From Spartobacteria bacterium UBA6821 (GTDB lineage: Bacteria; Verrucomicrobiota; Verrucomicrobiia; Chthoniobacterales; UBA6821), in contig DKEN01000091.1 of NCBI GenBank assembly GCA_002452515.1, positions 1 to 16,528 on the forward strand: 16,528 nucleotides of DNA, read 5' to 3'. Shown in pieces: positions 1-7,601 of the stretch. The notes below the pieces were generated by a model. The model saw only the letters and a program-made list of their open reading frames with translations. It was not told the origin of the DNA and made no database searches. The translations under genes and the position numbers were made by a program. How positions within the stretch are numbered: the first letter of the stretch is position 1; each line of letters starts with the position of its first letter.

Positions 1-1353
1 GATGCCATCAGGACCCGGTTTCCACCCTGCGGCATCGAGCAGCCCCCGAGCTGCGGCGGGATCATAGGTGAGGGGGTGAACGTTGGGATCGAAAAACCAC
101 ATTCTGGGGGTGAAGATGCCTGTCGATTGAACGCCGCGTCCATAAATGATGTATTTGATCATCTGCGGGATATTCACAGCATGAGCGAGGGCCTGTCGGA
201 CACGCAGGTCCGAGAAGAGGGGGCGCTGGAGATTCCAGCCAATGTAGTTATAGGAATTGCCTGCGGCGCTGAAGATGTCGAAGCGGGGATCTTTCTCCAC
301 TCCCTTGACGGCCCACGGTTCGGCATTCCAGAAATCAACCTGATGGGTCTGAAAGGCAAGTTGGAGGGTGAGGGGATCAGGAAGAACCCGAAAAACAATC
401 GAGTCGAGCCATGGGGAACCGAGGTAGTAGCCGGGATTGCGGACAAGACGAATATATTCATTCGTTTTCCATTCTCCGAATTTGAACGGGCCGGTGCCGA
501 TGGGATGGCGATTATAGAGCTCTGGCCACTTGGCCGGATCAACCTTTTCCAACAGATGGGCCGGCAGTATCGACTGCATCCAACTCAAGAGTGCCGGAGA
601 AAAGGGTTTCTTGTAACGGACAATAACATCGTAGGGAGTCGGTGTTTTGAGGGAGGCGACAAGGTCGTAATCGGAGATCTCCGGAGAGGCCACCCTCTCA
701 TCGATGAGCGCATGATAGGTAAAGGCCACGTCGGAGGAAGTGAAGGGGGCTCCATCATGCCAGCGAACGCCCTGACGCAAGGTGAAGTGGATAATCGGTT
801 CGGCCTTGAAGGGGCGTTCTTTTTCGCCCTTTTCCAGCGGAGGGAAGGGGAGAGGATGAAAATCGCCATCGGTCAGAATTTGGAACAGTTTTTCCGATTC
901 TGTCAGACCAGGTTGGCCGAGGGTCAAAGTCAGTTTTTTTTCTGTTACGACGAGATTCAGAATCTGCAGGTCAGAGGATTCTCCAAACCAAGCTTTCATT
1001 CCATTGTTGTTGGTTCTTTTTAAATTCAAGAATGCCAGTGCTTTCGCAGCCTCCTCCTCTGTTGCAAACTGAAAGGTCGTCTCCTGAGAAAGCTCCCAGG
1101 AGGTGGCTAGATCCCCGACGATATTGAGATTCTGATCATATTTCAGAAGGCCGTTGAAGATCAGTGCCGCCACCTCGCCCGCAGCCGAGTCAGCTTGCTG
1201 GATGGGATTCAGCGTTGAGGGCTCGCCGATTGTGCCGATGGACATCTCGTTTTTCTTTGAGACCGAAAGAAAGGTGGCATTCACGAATGCCGCCACCAGC
1301 AACAGCACCAGGAGCACTGGTATACCGTAGAGAAAGAGGCGGATGGTGCGCAT
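1..1353 (-). CDS. ABC transporter solute-binding protein, family 5 (peptide/dipeptide type), C-terminus beyond window
   Basis: Reading the minus strand from the ATG at 1353 gives 451 codons with no stop to the window edge, so the C-terminus is missing. Residues 8-24 are a hydrophobic stretch (signal peptide or N-terminal anchor); no lipobox cysteine follows it. Hallmarks of the SBP_bac_5 family are a segment with GEPSTLNPI (43-51), LATSWE (82-87), TLRQGVRWHDGAPFTSSDV (191-209), PIGTGPFKF (284-292) and FSDLRVRQALAHAVN (380-394). Such proteins bind oligopeptides or other small solutes in the periplasm and pass them to an inner-membrane permease. About 100 residues (roughly 89-188) separate two blocks that normally lie close together, which is unusual. 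Permease and ATPase genes are not visible and may lie to the left. The substrate cannot be told from sequence. It is divergent from tig. The family call is firm. Confidence 0.93.
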   Translation of the reverse strand, partial: MRTIRLFLYGIPVLLVLLLVAAFVNATFLSVSKKNEMSIGTIGEPSTLNPIQQADSAAGEVAALIFNGLLKYDQNLNIVGDLATSWELSQETTFQFATEEEAAKALAFLNLKRTNNNGMKAWFGESSDLQILNLVVTEKKLTLTLGQPGLTESEKLFQILTDGDFHPLPFPPLEKGEKERPFKAEPIIHFTLRQGVRWHDGAPFTSSDVAFTYHALIDERVASPEISDYDLVASLKTPTPYDVIVRYKKPFSPALLSWMQSILPAHLLEKVDPAKWPELYNRHPIGTGPFKFGEWKTNEYIRLVRNPGYYLGSPWLDSIVFRVLPDPLTLQLAFQTHQVDFWNAEPWAVKGVEKDPRFDIFSAAGNSYNYIGWNLQRPLFSDLRVRQALAHAVNIPQMIKYIIYGRGVQSTGIFTPRMWFFDPNVHPLTYDPAAARGLLDAAGWKPGPDGI

Positions 1354-1362
1354 GTGGGCTAA

Positions 1363-1392
1363 AAGGGTTTTAGGCTGAAGGGTTTTAGTCTG
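1363..1392. repeat. 15-bp tandem direct repeat, two copies
   Basis: AAGGGTTTTAGGCTG (1363-1377) is followed directly by AAGGGTTTTAGTCTG (1378-1392), with one mismatch between the copies. The pair lies 10 bases upstream of the solute-binding protein start codon, in the divergent spacer shared with trigger factor. It may be a chance duplication or a paired regulator site in the 5' leader of the solute-binding protein; the sequence alone cannot decide. Confidence 0.6.
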
Positions 1393-1535
1393 TTAGGCCA
1401 GAATAGAGATAGTGAATACAAAGCCTTTGCTTTTATGGGATACACTTCAGTTCAAGTTTTCCTGAGTTCCAGATTAAAAAATCACCTTTGGGGGTTGTCC
1501 GGGGTGCTACTCCGTGCTTTGCTACTCGGCTCATC

Positions 1536-2945
1536 ATGAAAGTCACCATCGAACAGAAAGAGCCCTGCATCGTCGATCTCCACATCGAGCTTCCCCCCGA
1601 GCGTTTCCAGTCTGAGTGGAAAGAGGTGGGTGCAGAATACCGTCGTCAGGCCAATCTTCCCGGTTTCCGCAAGGGAAAAGCCCCTCTCGCCATCGTTGAG
1701 AAAAAATATTCCCAGGACATTGAGCAGGAAGTCACCCGCAAGCTCCTTGACGGAGCCGTCCGCGAGGCGATCACCGAACAGAAGCTGAAGCCTGTCCAGA
1801 CGCCGAATGTGACCGAGATCAAACTGGAGGGGGATCGCTCTCTACGATTCACTGCCACGATCGTTACCCGTCCGACCATCGAGCTTCCCGAATACAAGGG
1901 GCTGGTTGTGACCGTCGAAAAGCCCGTCGTTGACGAGGCTCAGGTCGACACCTTCCTGGATGGTCTGCGCGGCGATCTTGCCGAGTTCAAGACAGTCGAA
2001 GGGCGCGCCATCGCGATGGAGGACTTCGCCGTTCTGGATTACGAGGGATTCATCGACGGTAAGAGCCTTGCCGAGACCTACCCCGATCTTCAGCCGACCT
2101 ATGCCGGGCGCAAAAATTTCTGGATCCGCATGGAGGAGGATCGTCCCATCCCGGGGCTTGCCGCCGCCATGGTGGGCTTGAATCCCGGCGAAAGCCGTGA
2201 TTGCGAAGTGACATTCACTCCGGAATTTGGCGAAGAAAAACTTCGCGGCTACAAGGTCGTGTACAAGGTGACTCTTCATGAGGTGAAGGAGCGCGTGCTT
2301 CCTCCGGTGGATGACGCCTTTGCCGAAAAACTCAGCCCCGGATCGACACTGGAGAAGATCCGCGAGCAGGTGCGCGAGCGCCTGACGGTCAACGCCCAGC
2401 AAAATTTTACTCAGGCCGTTCGTGGTGAGGTGGTGAAGCAGCTTCTGGCGCTTGTCACCGTTGAGACTCCCTCCACCATGGTGCAGCAGGAGAGCAGTGC
2501 CATTCTCAAGGAGATTGTGCGCGAGAACCAGCAACGCGGAGTCAGCGAAGAAGAGCTTCGTGCCCATCAGGACGAACTTCTTGGAGCTGCCCGTCAGAGT
2601 GCCGGAGACAAGGTGAAGCTGAACTTCATCCTCGGTGAAGTCATCGGTCGGGAGAACATCAGTGTCACCCACGAGGAACTTGCCTGGCGCATTACCAATA
2701 TGGCCGAGCGTTACCAGATGACCCCGCAGAAACTGGTCAAGGAACTTCAGAAGCACCGCGCCATTCCTGGCATCGAGGAGGAGATTGCTTTAGGCAAGGC
2801 CCTTGATGTGGTCGTCTCTCATGCTAAAGTAAATGGAGAAGAGCCCAAGCCAATCACGGCGACAGCCCCTTCCACACACACCCATTCCCCAAATGTTACT
2901 AACGAAGAACATGTCCATGGCCCCGGTTGCGGGCATGACCACTAA
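1536..2945 (+). CDS. tig: Trigger factor, ribosome-associated chaperone and peptidyl-prolyl isomerase
   Basis: The product is 469 aa. The N-terminal ribosome-docking domain carries the signature [10 protein letters not shown] (41-50). An FKBP-like isomerase domain spans about 155-250 ([14 protein letters not shown], then [15 protein letters not shown]). A long helical C-terminal chaperone region follows (about 255-430). Trigger factor binds ribosomes near the exit tunnel and shields nascent chains. The ATG at 1536 is chosen because the protein then begins with the usual MKVTIE-type strand; a TTG at 1488 would add 16 atypical residues. The tail is odd: residues 448-469 contain six His and one Cys (ending HGPGCGHDH), resembling the metal-binding tail of SlyD. 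E. coli trigger factor is 432 aa and lacks such a tail. clpP starts one base after the stop, so the two are probably cotranscribed and perhaps translationally coupled. The family is certain. Confidence 0.97.
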   Translation: MKVTIEQKEPCIVDLHIELPPERFQSEWKEVGAEYRRQANLPGFRKGKAPLAIVEKKYSQDIEQEVTRKLLDGAVREAITEQKLKPVQTPNVTEIKLEGDRSLRFTATIVTRPTIELPEYKGLVVTVEKPVVDEAQVDTFLDGLRGDLAEFKTVEGRAIAMEDFAVLDYEGFIDGKSLAETYPDLQPTYAGRKNFWIRMEEDRPIPGLAAAMVGLNPGESRDCEVTFTPEFGEEKLRGYKVVYKVTLHEVKERVLPPVDDAFAEKLSPGSTLEKIREQVRERLTVNAQQNFTQAVRGEVVKQLLALVTVETPSTMVQQESSAILKEIVRENQQRGVSEEELRAHQDELLGAARQSAGDKVKLNFILGEVIGRENISVTHEELAWRITNMAERYQMTPQKLVKELQKHRAIPGIEEEIALGKALDVVVSHAKVNGEEPKPITATAPSTHTHSPNVTNEEHVHGPGCGHDH

Positions 2946-2946
2946 A

Positions 2947-3591
2947 ATGTCCCAACCTTCCAGCAATATGCTCATTCCCATGGTGGTGGAGCAGACGAGT
3001 CGTGGCGAACGCAGTTATGACATCTATTCCCGTCTCCTCAAGGATCGCATCATCTTCATCGGCAGCGGCATTGATGATCATGTTTCCAATCTGGTCATCG
3101 CCCAGTTGCTCTTCCTCCAGATGGAGGATGCCAAGAAGGACATTCATATCTACATCAACTCCCCGGGCGGTTCCGTCACGGCAGGATTGGCGATCTATGA
3201 CACGATGAAGTTCGTGACCTGCGATGTGAATACCTACTGCATGGGGATGGCGGCCAGCATGGGGGCATTCCTCCTCTGTGCGGGAACGAAAGGGAAGAGA
3301 TTTGCGCTCCCGAATTCCGACATCATGATTCATCAGGTTTCCGGTGGTGCCCAGGGTACCGCCAGTGACGTTGAGCGCAGCGTGGAGTTCATGTACAAGC
3401 TCAACCGACGCTTGATCCGCATTATTGCTGAAAATACAGGCAAGCCCGAGGAGCAGGTGAAGAAGGATGCCGATCGCGATTACTACATGACCGCAGCGGA
3501 AGCTTGTGAATACGGTCTGGTTGACGAAGTGGTCCAGTCCCGTAAAGAACTTAAGAATCCTGTAGAAAAGAGCCCAAGTTCTGTCGAATAG
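2947..3591 (+). CDS. clpP: ATP-dependent Clp protease proteolytic subunit
   Basis: The product is 214 aa. It is the serine peptidase (family S14) that forms the double heptameric barrel degrading substrates unfolded by ClpX. The catalytic triad is visible with the expected spacing: Ser104 in GMAASMGAF, His129 in NSDIMIHQ and Asp178 in DADRDYY, matching Ser98/His123/Asp172 of the mature E. coli enzyme. The oxyanion-region motif NSPGGSV is at 71-77. The start at 2947 gives a normal length; the frame stays open upstream to 2833, but that part overlaps the end of tig and looks like nothing in ClpP. The spacing to tig is one base and to clpX is 27 bases, giving the classic tig-clpP-clpX order. No Shine-Dalgarno sequence is seen, consistent with coupling to tig. 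Confidence 0.98.
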   Translation: MSQPSSNMLIPMVVEQTSRGERSYDIYSRLLKDRIIFIGSGIDDHVSNLVIAQLLFLQMEDAKKDIHIYINSPGGSVTAGLAIYDTMKFVTCDVNTYCMGMAASMGAFLLCAGTKGKRFALPNSDIMIHQVSGGAQGTASDVERSVEFMYKLNRRLIRIIAENTGKPEEQVKKDADRDYYMTAAEACEYGLVDEVVQSRKELKNPVEKSPSSVE

Positions 3592-3618
3592 GCTCCAGAA
3601 TCCCTAAAACATCACTCC

Positions 3619-4896
3619 ATGGCACGATCCAGCAACTTAACGATGTGCTCCTTCTGCGGAAAGAGCCACGCCGAAGTCCGCAAGCTTGTTGCCGGACCCG
3701 GTGTTTACATTTGTGATAGCTGCATCACGGTTTGCAAAGGAATCCTGGACAAGGAGGTGGGTGACCAACCTTTTGGGGAAGCAGCACATGAATTGAGGGT
3801 TCCCAAACCCTCGGAGATCCGCCGCGAACTTGACGCCCATGTCATCGGGCAAGATCTTGCAAAGCGGACGCTCTCGGTTGCCGTACATAACCATTACAAG
3901 CGCATTGCGCTCGAGCGAAATGGTCTTCCCGCAGGACTCCTCTCCGAGGGGCTTGCCGATGTTGAAGTCGAGAAAAGCAATATCCTGCTGATGGGGCCTA
4001 CGGGATCGGGTAAGACGCTGCTTGCCAAGACATTGGCCCGTATTCTGGACGTCCCTTTCTGCATCGCCGATGCAACCACGCTGACCGAGGCTGGTTATGT
4101 CGGGGAGGATGTCGAGAACATCGTCCTGCGCCTTCTCCAGAATGCTGATTATGATGTGAAACGGGCGGAGATCGGCATTGTCTACATCGACGAAATCGAC
4201 AAAATCGGACGCAAGACGGACAATGTTTCCATCACCCGTGATGTTTCCGGAGAAGGAGTGCAGCAGGCGCTTCTCAAGATCCTTGAAGGAACAACCTGCA
4301 ATGTCCCGCCTCAGGGTGGTCGCAAGCATCCCCACCAAGAATACATCCAGCTCAACACTCAGAACATTCTTTTCATCTGCGGAGGTGCCTTTGTGGGGCT
4401 TGATAAGATCATCGAACGCCGCAACGGGAGCAAGACGCTTGGTTTCCATTCAGCCGAACAGAAGCAGGCTCAGCTCATTACCACCAATGTGTCCGCTTCC
4501 GTTGAACCGGAGGATCTCCTTTCTTTTGGAATGATTCCCGAGTTTATCGGACGACTCCCTGTTCTTGCCGCCCTGGAGCAACTCTCCGAGGCGGAACTCG
4601 TCAAAATCCTCACCGAGCCGCGCAATGCACTGGTCAAGCAGTTCACCAAGCTGCTTGCCATGGATGATATCTCGCTGACGGTGACCAAGGACGCCCTGAA
4701 TGCGCTTGCCGAGGCTGCTGTCAAGAAGGGTACCGGAGCCCGAGCCCTGCGTTCCCTGCTTGAGAAAATCATGCTTGATGTCATGTATGAGGCGCCCGAT
4801 CGGGACGATCTCGCCGGGGTCACTCTGAATCGCGCCGTGGTCGAGGGCCGTCGCTCCGCCTTGGTGCGCCGTCGTCAGGACAAGGATGCCGCCTAA
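3619..4896 (+). CDS. clpX: ATP-dependent Clp protease ATP-binding subunit ClpX
   Basis: The product is 425 aa, the AAA+ unfoldase that feeds ClpP. The N-terminal zinc-binding domain has Cys10, Cys13, Cys32 and Cys35. Walker A is GPTGSGKT (126-133), Walker B is IVYIDE (187-192), the pore loop GYVGED is at 159-164 and the RKH loop GGRKH is at 233-237. The arginine-finger segment EFIGRLP is at 308-314, and the sensor 2 element GARAL is at 373-377. The ClpP-docking loop reads LGF (274-276) where E. coli has IGF, a conservative change. Every essential element is present, so the enzyme should be active. The ATG is preceded by a pyrimidine run (ATCACTCC) and no Shine-Dalgarno motif. trmB starts 9 bases after the stop. 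Confidence 0.98.
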   Translation: MARSSNLTMCSFCGKSHAEVRKLVAGPGVYICDSCITVCKGILDKEVGDQPFGEAAHELRVPKPSEIRRELDAHVIGQDLAKRTLSVAVHNHYKRIALERNGLPAGLLSEGLADVEVEKSNILLMGPTGSGKTLLAKTLARILDVPFCIADATTLTEAGYVGEDVENIVLRLLQNADYDVKRAEIGIVYIDEIDKIGRKTDNVSITRDVSGEGVQQALLKILEGTTCNVPPQGGRKHPHQEYIQLNTQNILFICGGAFVGLDKIIERRNGSKTLGFHSAEQKQAQLITTNVSASVEPEDLLSFGMIPEFIGRLPVLAALEQLSEAELVKILTEPRNALVKQFTKLLAMDDISLTVTKDALNALAEAAVKKGTGARALRSLLEKIMLDVMYEAPDRDDLAGVTLNRAVVEGRRSALVRRRQDKDAA

Positions 4897-4905
4897 ATCA
4901 GTCCC

Positions 4906-5556
4906 GTGGTTCGGTTGTCTGAACTAACAGTGGCGCCTCTGCCCGGGCGGATGACTCCCAATCAGGAGCTTGTTCAGGCACGAGAGGAATTGCTCGCCAG
5001 ATGTACCGGCTTCCACCGCGTCGAGTGTGACTTCGGTGCCGCCAAGGGGAAATTTTTAAGCGAGAGCGCCGTGCTCAATCCCACGGTCTTCTTCGTCGGT
5101 ATTGAAGGCTTAAGTGAACGTGTGAGGAGGAGCAACAAGAAGATCAACCGTCTCGGGATCACCAATGCCGCTCTCTGGCGCGGATGGGGGAAGGAATCAC
5201 TGGACGCCCTGATCCCCGATGCCTTTCTTGACGCGCTGCATGTCTCCTTTCCTGATCCCTGGCCGAAACGCCGTCATTGGTTCCGGCGTTTGGTGAACCC
5301 AGAATTTCTCACGATCGCCGCAAAAAAACTCAAGGCCAGAGATGATGGCTATGCTGGTGGAGTTCTCCGCTTGATGACCGATCACCCGGGATATTTTTCC
5401 GCCATGAAGCAGCATCTGGATTGCGAACGGGGATGGGAGGAGGTTCCGTGGGAGGATGACTTGGAACGCCCCGTCACGGAATTCGAAACAATTTTCCTGG
5501 CGAAAGGGGAGCCTATCGGAAGGGTTGCGGTGAGAAGAATTTCCCCAACTCTCTGA
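4906..5556 (+). CDS. trmB: tRNA (guanine-N7-)-methyltransferase
   Basis: The product is 216 aa. It uses S-adenosylmethionine to form 7-methylguanosine, normally at position 46 of tRNAs. The diagnostic block SFPDPWPKRRHWFRRLVNP (114-132) is nearly invariant in TrmB, and the C-terminal TEFETIF (191-197) fits. The acidic SAM-binding position is VGIEG (64-68). Motif I reads DFGAAKGKF (42-50), with Ala where the middle Gly of GxGxG is common; this looks like a lineage variant rather than damage. A GTG at 4906 is given as the start; an in-frame ATG at 4951 would give 201 aa and also leaves the domain intact. It lies 9 bases after clpX, so it is likely read from the same transcript. The family call is firm and the start uncertain. 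Confidence 0.92.
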   Translation: MVRLSELTVAPLPGRMTPNQELVQAREELLARCTGFHRVECDFGAAKGKFLSESAVLNPTVFFVGIEGLSERVRRSNKKINRLGITNAALWRGWGKESLDALIPDAFLDALHVSFPDPWPKRRHWFRRLVNPEFLTIAAKKLKARDDGYAGGVLRLMTDHPGYFSAMKQHLDCERGWEEVPWEDDLERPVTEFETIFLAKGEPIGRVAVRRISPTL

Positions 5557-5558
5557 AA

Positions 5559-5581
5559 CAAAACCTCCGCAGTGGTGTTTG
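5559..5581 (+). terminator. Weak hairpin after trmB, possible terminator
   Basis: CAAAACC (5559-5565) can pair with GGTGTTTG (5574-5581), giving seven pairs with one bulged G and an 8-base loop. It sits right behind the trmB stop codon. No run of T follows, so factor-independent termination is doubtful. Confidence 0.2.
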
Positions 5582-5640
5582 AGTTGGAACAGTCTCCCAG
5601 GGGATTGTGAATTCCATGACCATAGCCCATTCTTAGTTAC

Positions 5641-6222
5641 GTGACGGTTCCTCCTGCATCAGAAATTTCCGACGAAGCCTTGATGCTGCGCATCGCCGAA
5701 GGTGATTCGGAACAGTTTCGGACTTTTGTGGAGCGGCATCAGCAGCTGGTGATTAGCCTAGTGACCCGGATGATCGGTTCAGCTGATGCAGAGGATCTAG
5801 CACAGCAGGTTTTTCTCAATGTCTGGAAATCGGCTCCAAGATGGCGTCCCGAGGCGAAGATCACCACATGGCTGCTGACCATAGCGAAGAGATTGGTCTT
5901 TAATGAAGCGAGACGCCGTGCGAGGACTCGTCTCATTCCTCAATCCGAAGATCAAGAGCATGAGCCTGAGTATCCTGATCCGACACCCGGGCCAGATCGT
6001 GAGGTTCTGGAAAAGGAACTCCATCTGGCCATCGAGAAGGCGATAAATCAGCTGCCCGAAAAAGAACGACTTGCACTGGTGCTCAGGCAGTATCAAGGAA
6101 TGCCGTATGAGGAGATTGCCGAAGTGCTCGGAGTGAGCTTGGCTGCGGTGAAAAGCCTGCTCTTCCGGGCCAGAAACTCGATGAAGAGACTGCTCGCCCC
6201 CTATCTGGAGGAGGGAAAATAA
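5641..6222 (+). CDS. ECF-family RNA polymerase sigma factor (sigma-70 family, RpoE-like)
   Basis: The product is 193 aa, a normal ECF length, with only regions 2 and 4. Region 2 spans about 25-95, with the core-binding segment DAEDLAQQVFLNVW (49-62) and the -10-recognition helix around TTWLLTIAKRLVFNEARRR. A Pro/Glu-rich linker (100-122) follows. Region 4 (about 128-183) has LPEKERLALVLRQYQGMPYEEIAEVLG and the recognition helix LAAVKSLLFRARN. The start is GTG at 5641; an ATG at 5683 is an alternative, but it would remove the residues just before region 2. ECF factors usually have a neighbouring anti-sigma gene; none follows here, and the next gene is a NUDIX hydrolase 148 bases on. The regulon and trigger are unknown. 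A GGAAC at 5586-5590 resembles an ECF -35 element, but no convincing partner -10 was found. Confidence 0.93.
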   Translation: MTVPPASEISDEALMLRIAEGDSEQFRTFVERHQQLVISLVTRMIGSADAEDLAQQVFLNVWKSAPRWRPEAKITTWLLTIAKRLVFNEARRRARTRLIPQSEDQEHEPEYPDPTPGPDREVLEKELHLAIEKAINQLPEKERLALVLRQYQGMPYEEIAEVLGVSLAAVKSLLFRARNSMKRLLAPYLEEGK

Positions 6223-6228
6223 GATTTA

Positions 6229-6315
6229 GCGCAGAGGCGCAAAGACGCGGAAAGGGGAAGGGGAGGTAAAAGAGTAGAGAATTCCATTATTCTCTGCGTC
6301 TCAGCACCACTGCGC
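6229..6315. repeat. Degenerate inverted repeat of the 'gcgcagaggcgc' type
   Basis: The left arm GCGCAGAGGCGCAAAGACGC (6229-6248) matches the reverse complement of the right arm (6296-6315) at 16 of 20 positions, with 47 bases between; similarity continues a few bases outside both arms. The block lies between the sigma-factor stop and the NUDIX gene. Closely similar words (CTCTGCG...CTCTGCGC) are, from memory, common intergenic palindromes in environmental bacteria, so this may be a worn copy of a dispersed repeat. I cannot count other copies from this window. Confidence 0.6.
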
Positions 6316-6341
6316 GAGATTCTCTGCTTGTCTGCCGGGCG

Positions 6342-6366
6342 AGGGGAGATCAGTCTCTCCCTTTTT
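6342..6366 (+). terminator. Intrinsic terminator-like hairpin before the NUDIX gene
   Basis: GGGAGA (6344-6349) pairs with TCTCCC (6356-6361) around a 6-base loop. The stem can be extended outward by a G-T and an A-T pair. The run TTTTT (6362-6366) follows immediately. This is the stem-plus-T-tract layout of a factor-independent terminator for the sigma-factor transcript. It ends only 4 bases before the NUDIX start codon, so it could also act as a leader hairpin affecting that gene. Confidence 0.45.
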
Positions 6367-6370
6367 CCTT

Positions 6371-6988
6371 ATGAGCTCCACCGAACGCGTTCTTGTTATC
6401 CGCCGATCCCTATTTGATGAACTTGGCTCTTTTCATGGCCTGAATGCAGAGATTAGCCGTTATCTCCCCGTATTTCTGGAACCAGGGAACCACTTTTTTG
6501 TCCCCCGTGCCGAAGCTGAGGAGGATCCTTCCCTGAAGCAGCTCATTCCGTATGTCGTGGTGACGCACGATGAAAAACTGTTGCACTACCGGCGCGGTAG
6601 CGGTTCTGGCGAGACGCGCTTGCTCAAGAAGGGCTCCGTTGGGATCGGGGGGCATATCAATGACGGGGACGGGCTAGGCGAGGCGTTTGACGCAGCCGCT
6701 TACCAACGCGCCTTGATGCGTGAACTGATGGAGGAGCTCAATCTCGCGGGATCATTTATTGAACGTCCGTTGGCGTTGCTTAACGACGATTCCAATCCCG
6801 TGGGGGCCGTGCATCTCGGCATCGTGCACCAGTGCCAGATTTCTTCACCGGAAGTGACCGCCAATGAAGAGGCGATCGCTGAGTTGGGATTTCTTAGTCT
6901 CGATGAGCTGGCCTTACGTCACGAACAGCTGGAGACCTGGTCTCAGCTAGTGGTGCAGGGTTGGAACGATCTGAGGACAGTGGGATAA
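6371..6988 (+). CDS. NUDIX hydrolase, predicted phosphoesterase of the COG4112 type
   Basis: The product is 205 aa. A NUDIX box can be traced from GGHIND (93-98) through ALMRELMEELNLAG (114-127), with the metal-binding helix residues Arg117, Glu118, Glu121 and Glu122. The loop between the first Gly and the helix is longer than in the standard 23-residue box. The preceding segment LIPYVVVTHDEKLLHYRRG and the KGSVGIGGHIND block resemble the MutT-like group described as predicted phosphoesterases; that recall is from memory. NUDIX enzymes hydrolyse nucleoside diphosphates linked to another moiety, but the substrate here is unknown. The ATG is preceded by CCCTTTTTCCTT rather than a Shine-Dalgarno motif. 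The superfamily is firm, the subfamily moderate. Confidence 0.85.
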   Translation: MSSTERVLVIRRSLFDELGSFHGLNAEISRYLPVFLEPGNHFFVPRAEAEEDPSLKQLIPYVVVTHDEKLLHYRRGSGSGETRLLKKGSVGIGGHINDGDGLGEAFDAAAYQRALMRELMEELNLAGSFIERPLALLNDDSNPVGAVHLGIVHQCQISSPEVTANEEAIAELGFLSLDELALRHEQLETWSQLVVQGWNDLRTVG

Positions 6989-7134
6989 GGAAAAGAGGGA
7001 AACTGAGTTGAAGGTCAACGGCAGAGTGTCGAAAGCCAGCAGCCCGAAACTGAACTCAAAGAGTCGATTGTTTTTTGGAGAATTCGACCTTCGACTGTAA
7101 GCCGTCGACTGCTTATCTCTGTAGCTTCGCCGTC
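6989..7134. other. Convergent intergenic spacer with several short inverted repeats
   Basis: This 146-base gap separates the converging NUDIX and pseudopilin genes. It contains a small hairpin GTTGA/TCAAC (7007-7011 with 7015-7019), a spaced pair TGAGTT/AACTCA (7004-7009 with 7053-7058), a T6 run (7071-7076) and a spaced pair AGTCGA/TCGACT (7062-7067 with 7091-7096). Any of these may contribute to bidirectional termination, but none is a clean stem directly followed by T. No open frame here looks like a gene. Confidence 0.35.
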
Positions 7135-7581
7135 CTACCAATTCTTGATCCAGGTGTTGGAAGTGGTGGTTGGGCCTCCGGCGCTGGACCAGAGATCGTA
7201 ATTGTTCGTCCCATTATTGGGGGAACCGTTGGTGTAAATGTAGTTGTAGCTGTATCCGAAGGGGTCGTTGTAATTCCCATTGGTCAAAAACTTGGTTTTG
7301 AACTCGAAGTAAACCTTTCCTCCGTTGGTTGGCATCAGCGCGGCAACGATATTCGAGTCGCTTCCCGCGTTGGTGTTGAGCGGATAGTCCCCATTGTCCA
7401 CCTTGTAGCTTTCCAGCGCTGCACCGATGGCGGCGATTTCAGCTGTGGCCCTGCTGCGGGCACCCTTTTTCTGCACAAATCCTGCAGCGGAGAGGACGAG
7501 CGATGCCAGGATCGCGATAATGGCGATGACGACAAGAAGCTCTATCAGGGTAAAGCCGTGGTTTCGGTGGTGTTTCTTCAT
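7135..7581 (-). CDS. Type II secretion/type IV pilus-like major pseudopilin, GspG type
   Basis: The product is 148 aa. The class III prepilin signal is clear: a short basic leader (MKKHHRNHG) is cut after Gly9, followed by FTLIELLVVIAIIAILASLV with the essential Glu at mature position 5 and a long hydrophobic helix. A GspG-like globular part follows (AAIGAALESYKVDNGDYP, about 48-65; NDPFGYSYNY, about 104-113; YDLWSSAGG near the end; terminal WIKNW). Processing needs a prepilin peptidase, which is not in this window. It starts 20 bases after the upstream gspF/pilC-like gene, so the two are cotranscribed. The C-terminal part is Asn/Gly/Thr-rich, and the usual calcium-site aspartates are not obvious. 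GspG is the best call; a generic verrucomicrobial prepilin is the alternative. Confidence 0.88.
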   Translation of the reverse strand: MKKHHRNHGFTLIELLVVIAIIAILASLVLSAAGFVQKKGARSRATAEIAAIGAALESYKVDNGDYPLNTNAGSDSNIVAALMPTNGGKVYFEFKTKFLTNGNYNDPFGYSYNYIYTNGSPNNGTNNYDLWSSAGGPTTTSNTWIKNW

Positions 7582-7601
7582 GGGGATTTTAAGTGAGGGG
7601 A

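Noticed and set aside
76..1023. Long open frame of 315 codons on the plus strand
   Set aside because: It lies opposite the solute-binding protein gene, whose own frame matches a known family throughout; the plus-strand translation resembles nothing and is an antisense shadow.
1488..1535. Upstream TTG start for trigger factor
   Set aside because: It would add 16 residues ahead of the conserved first strand; the ATG at 1536 fits the family.
1842..2756. 304-codon open frame antisense to tig
   Set aside because: The translation has no family features and mirrors the codon bias of tig; no start signal or promoter supports it.
2833..2946. N-terminal extension of ClpP by 38 residues
   Set aside because: The frame is open, but it overlaps the tig tail in another frame and the added sequence does not resemble any ClpP; the ATG one base after the tig stop gives the normal length.
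5584..5612. ECF or sigma-70 promoter before the sigma-factor gene
   Set aside because: GGAAC is present, but the bases at the right distance (GTGAAT) are a poor -10; kept only as a hint in the findings.
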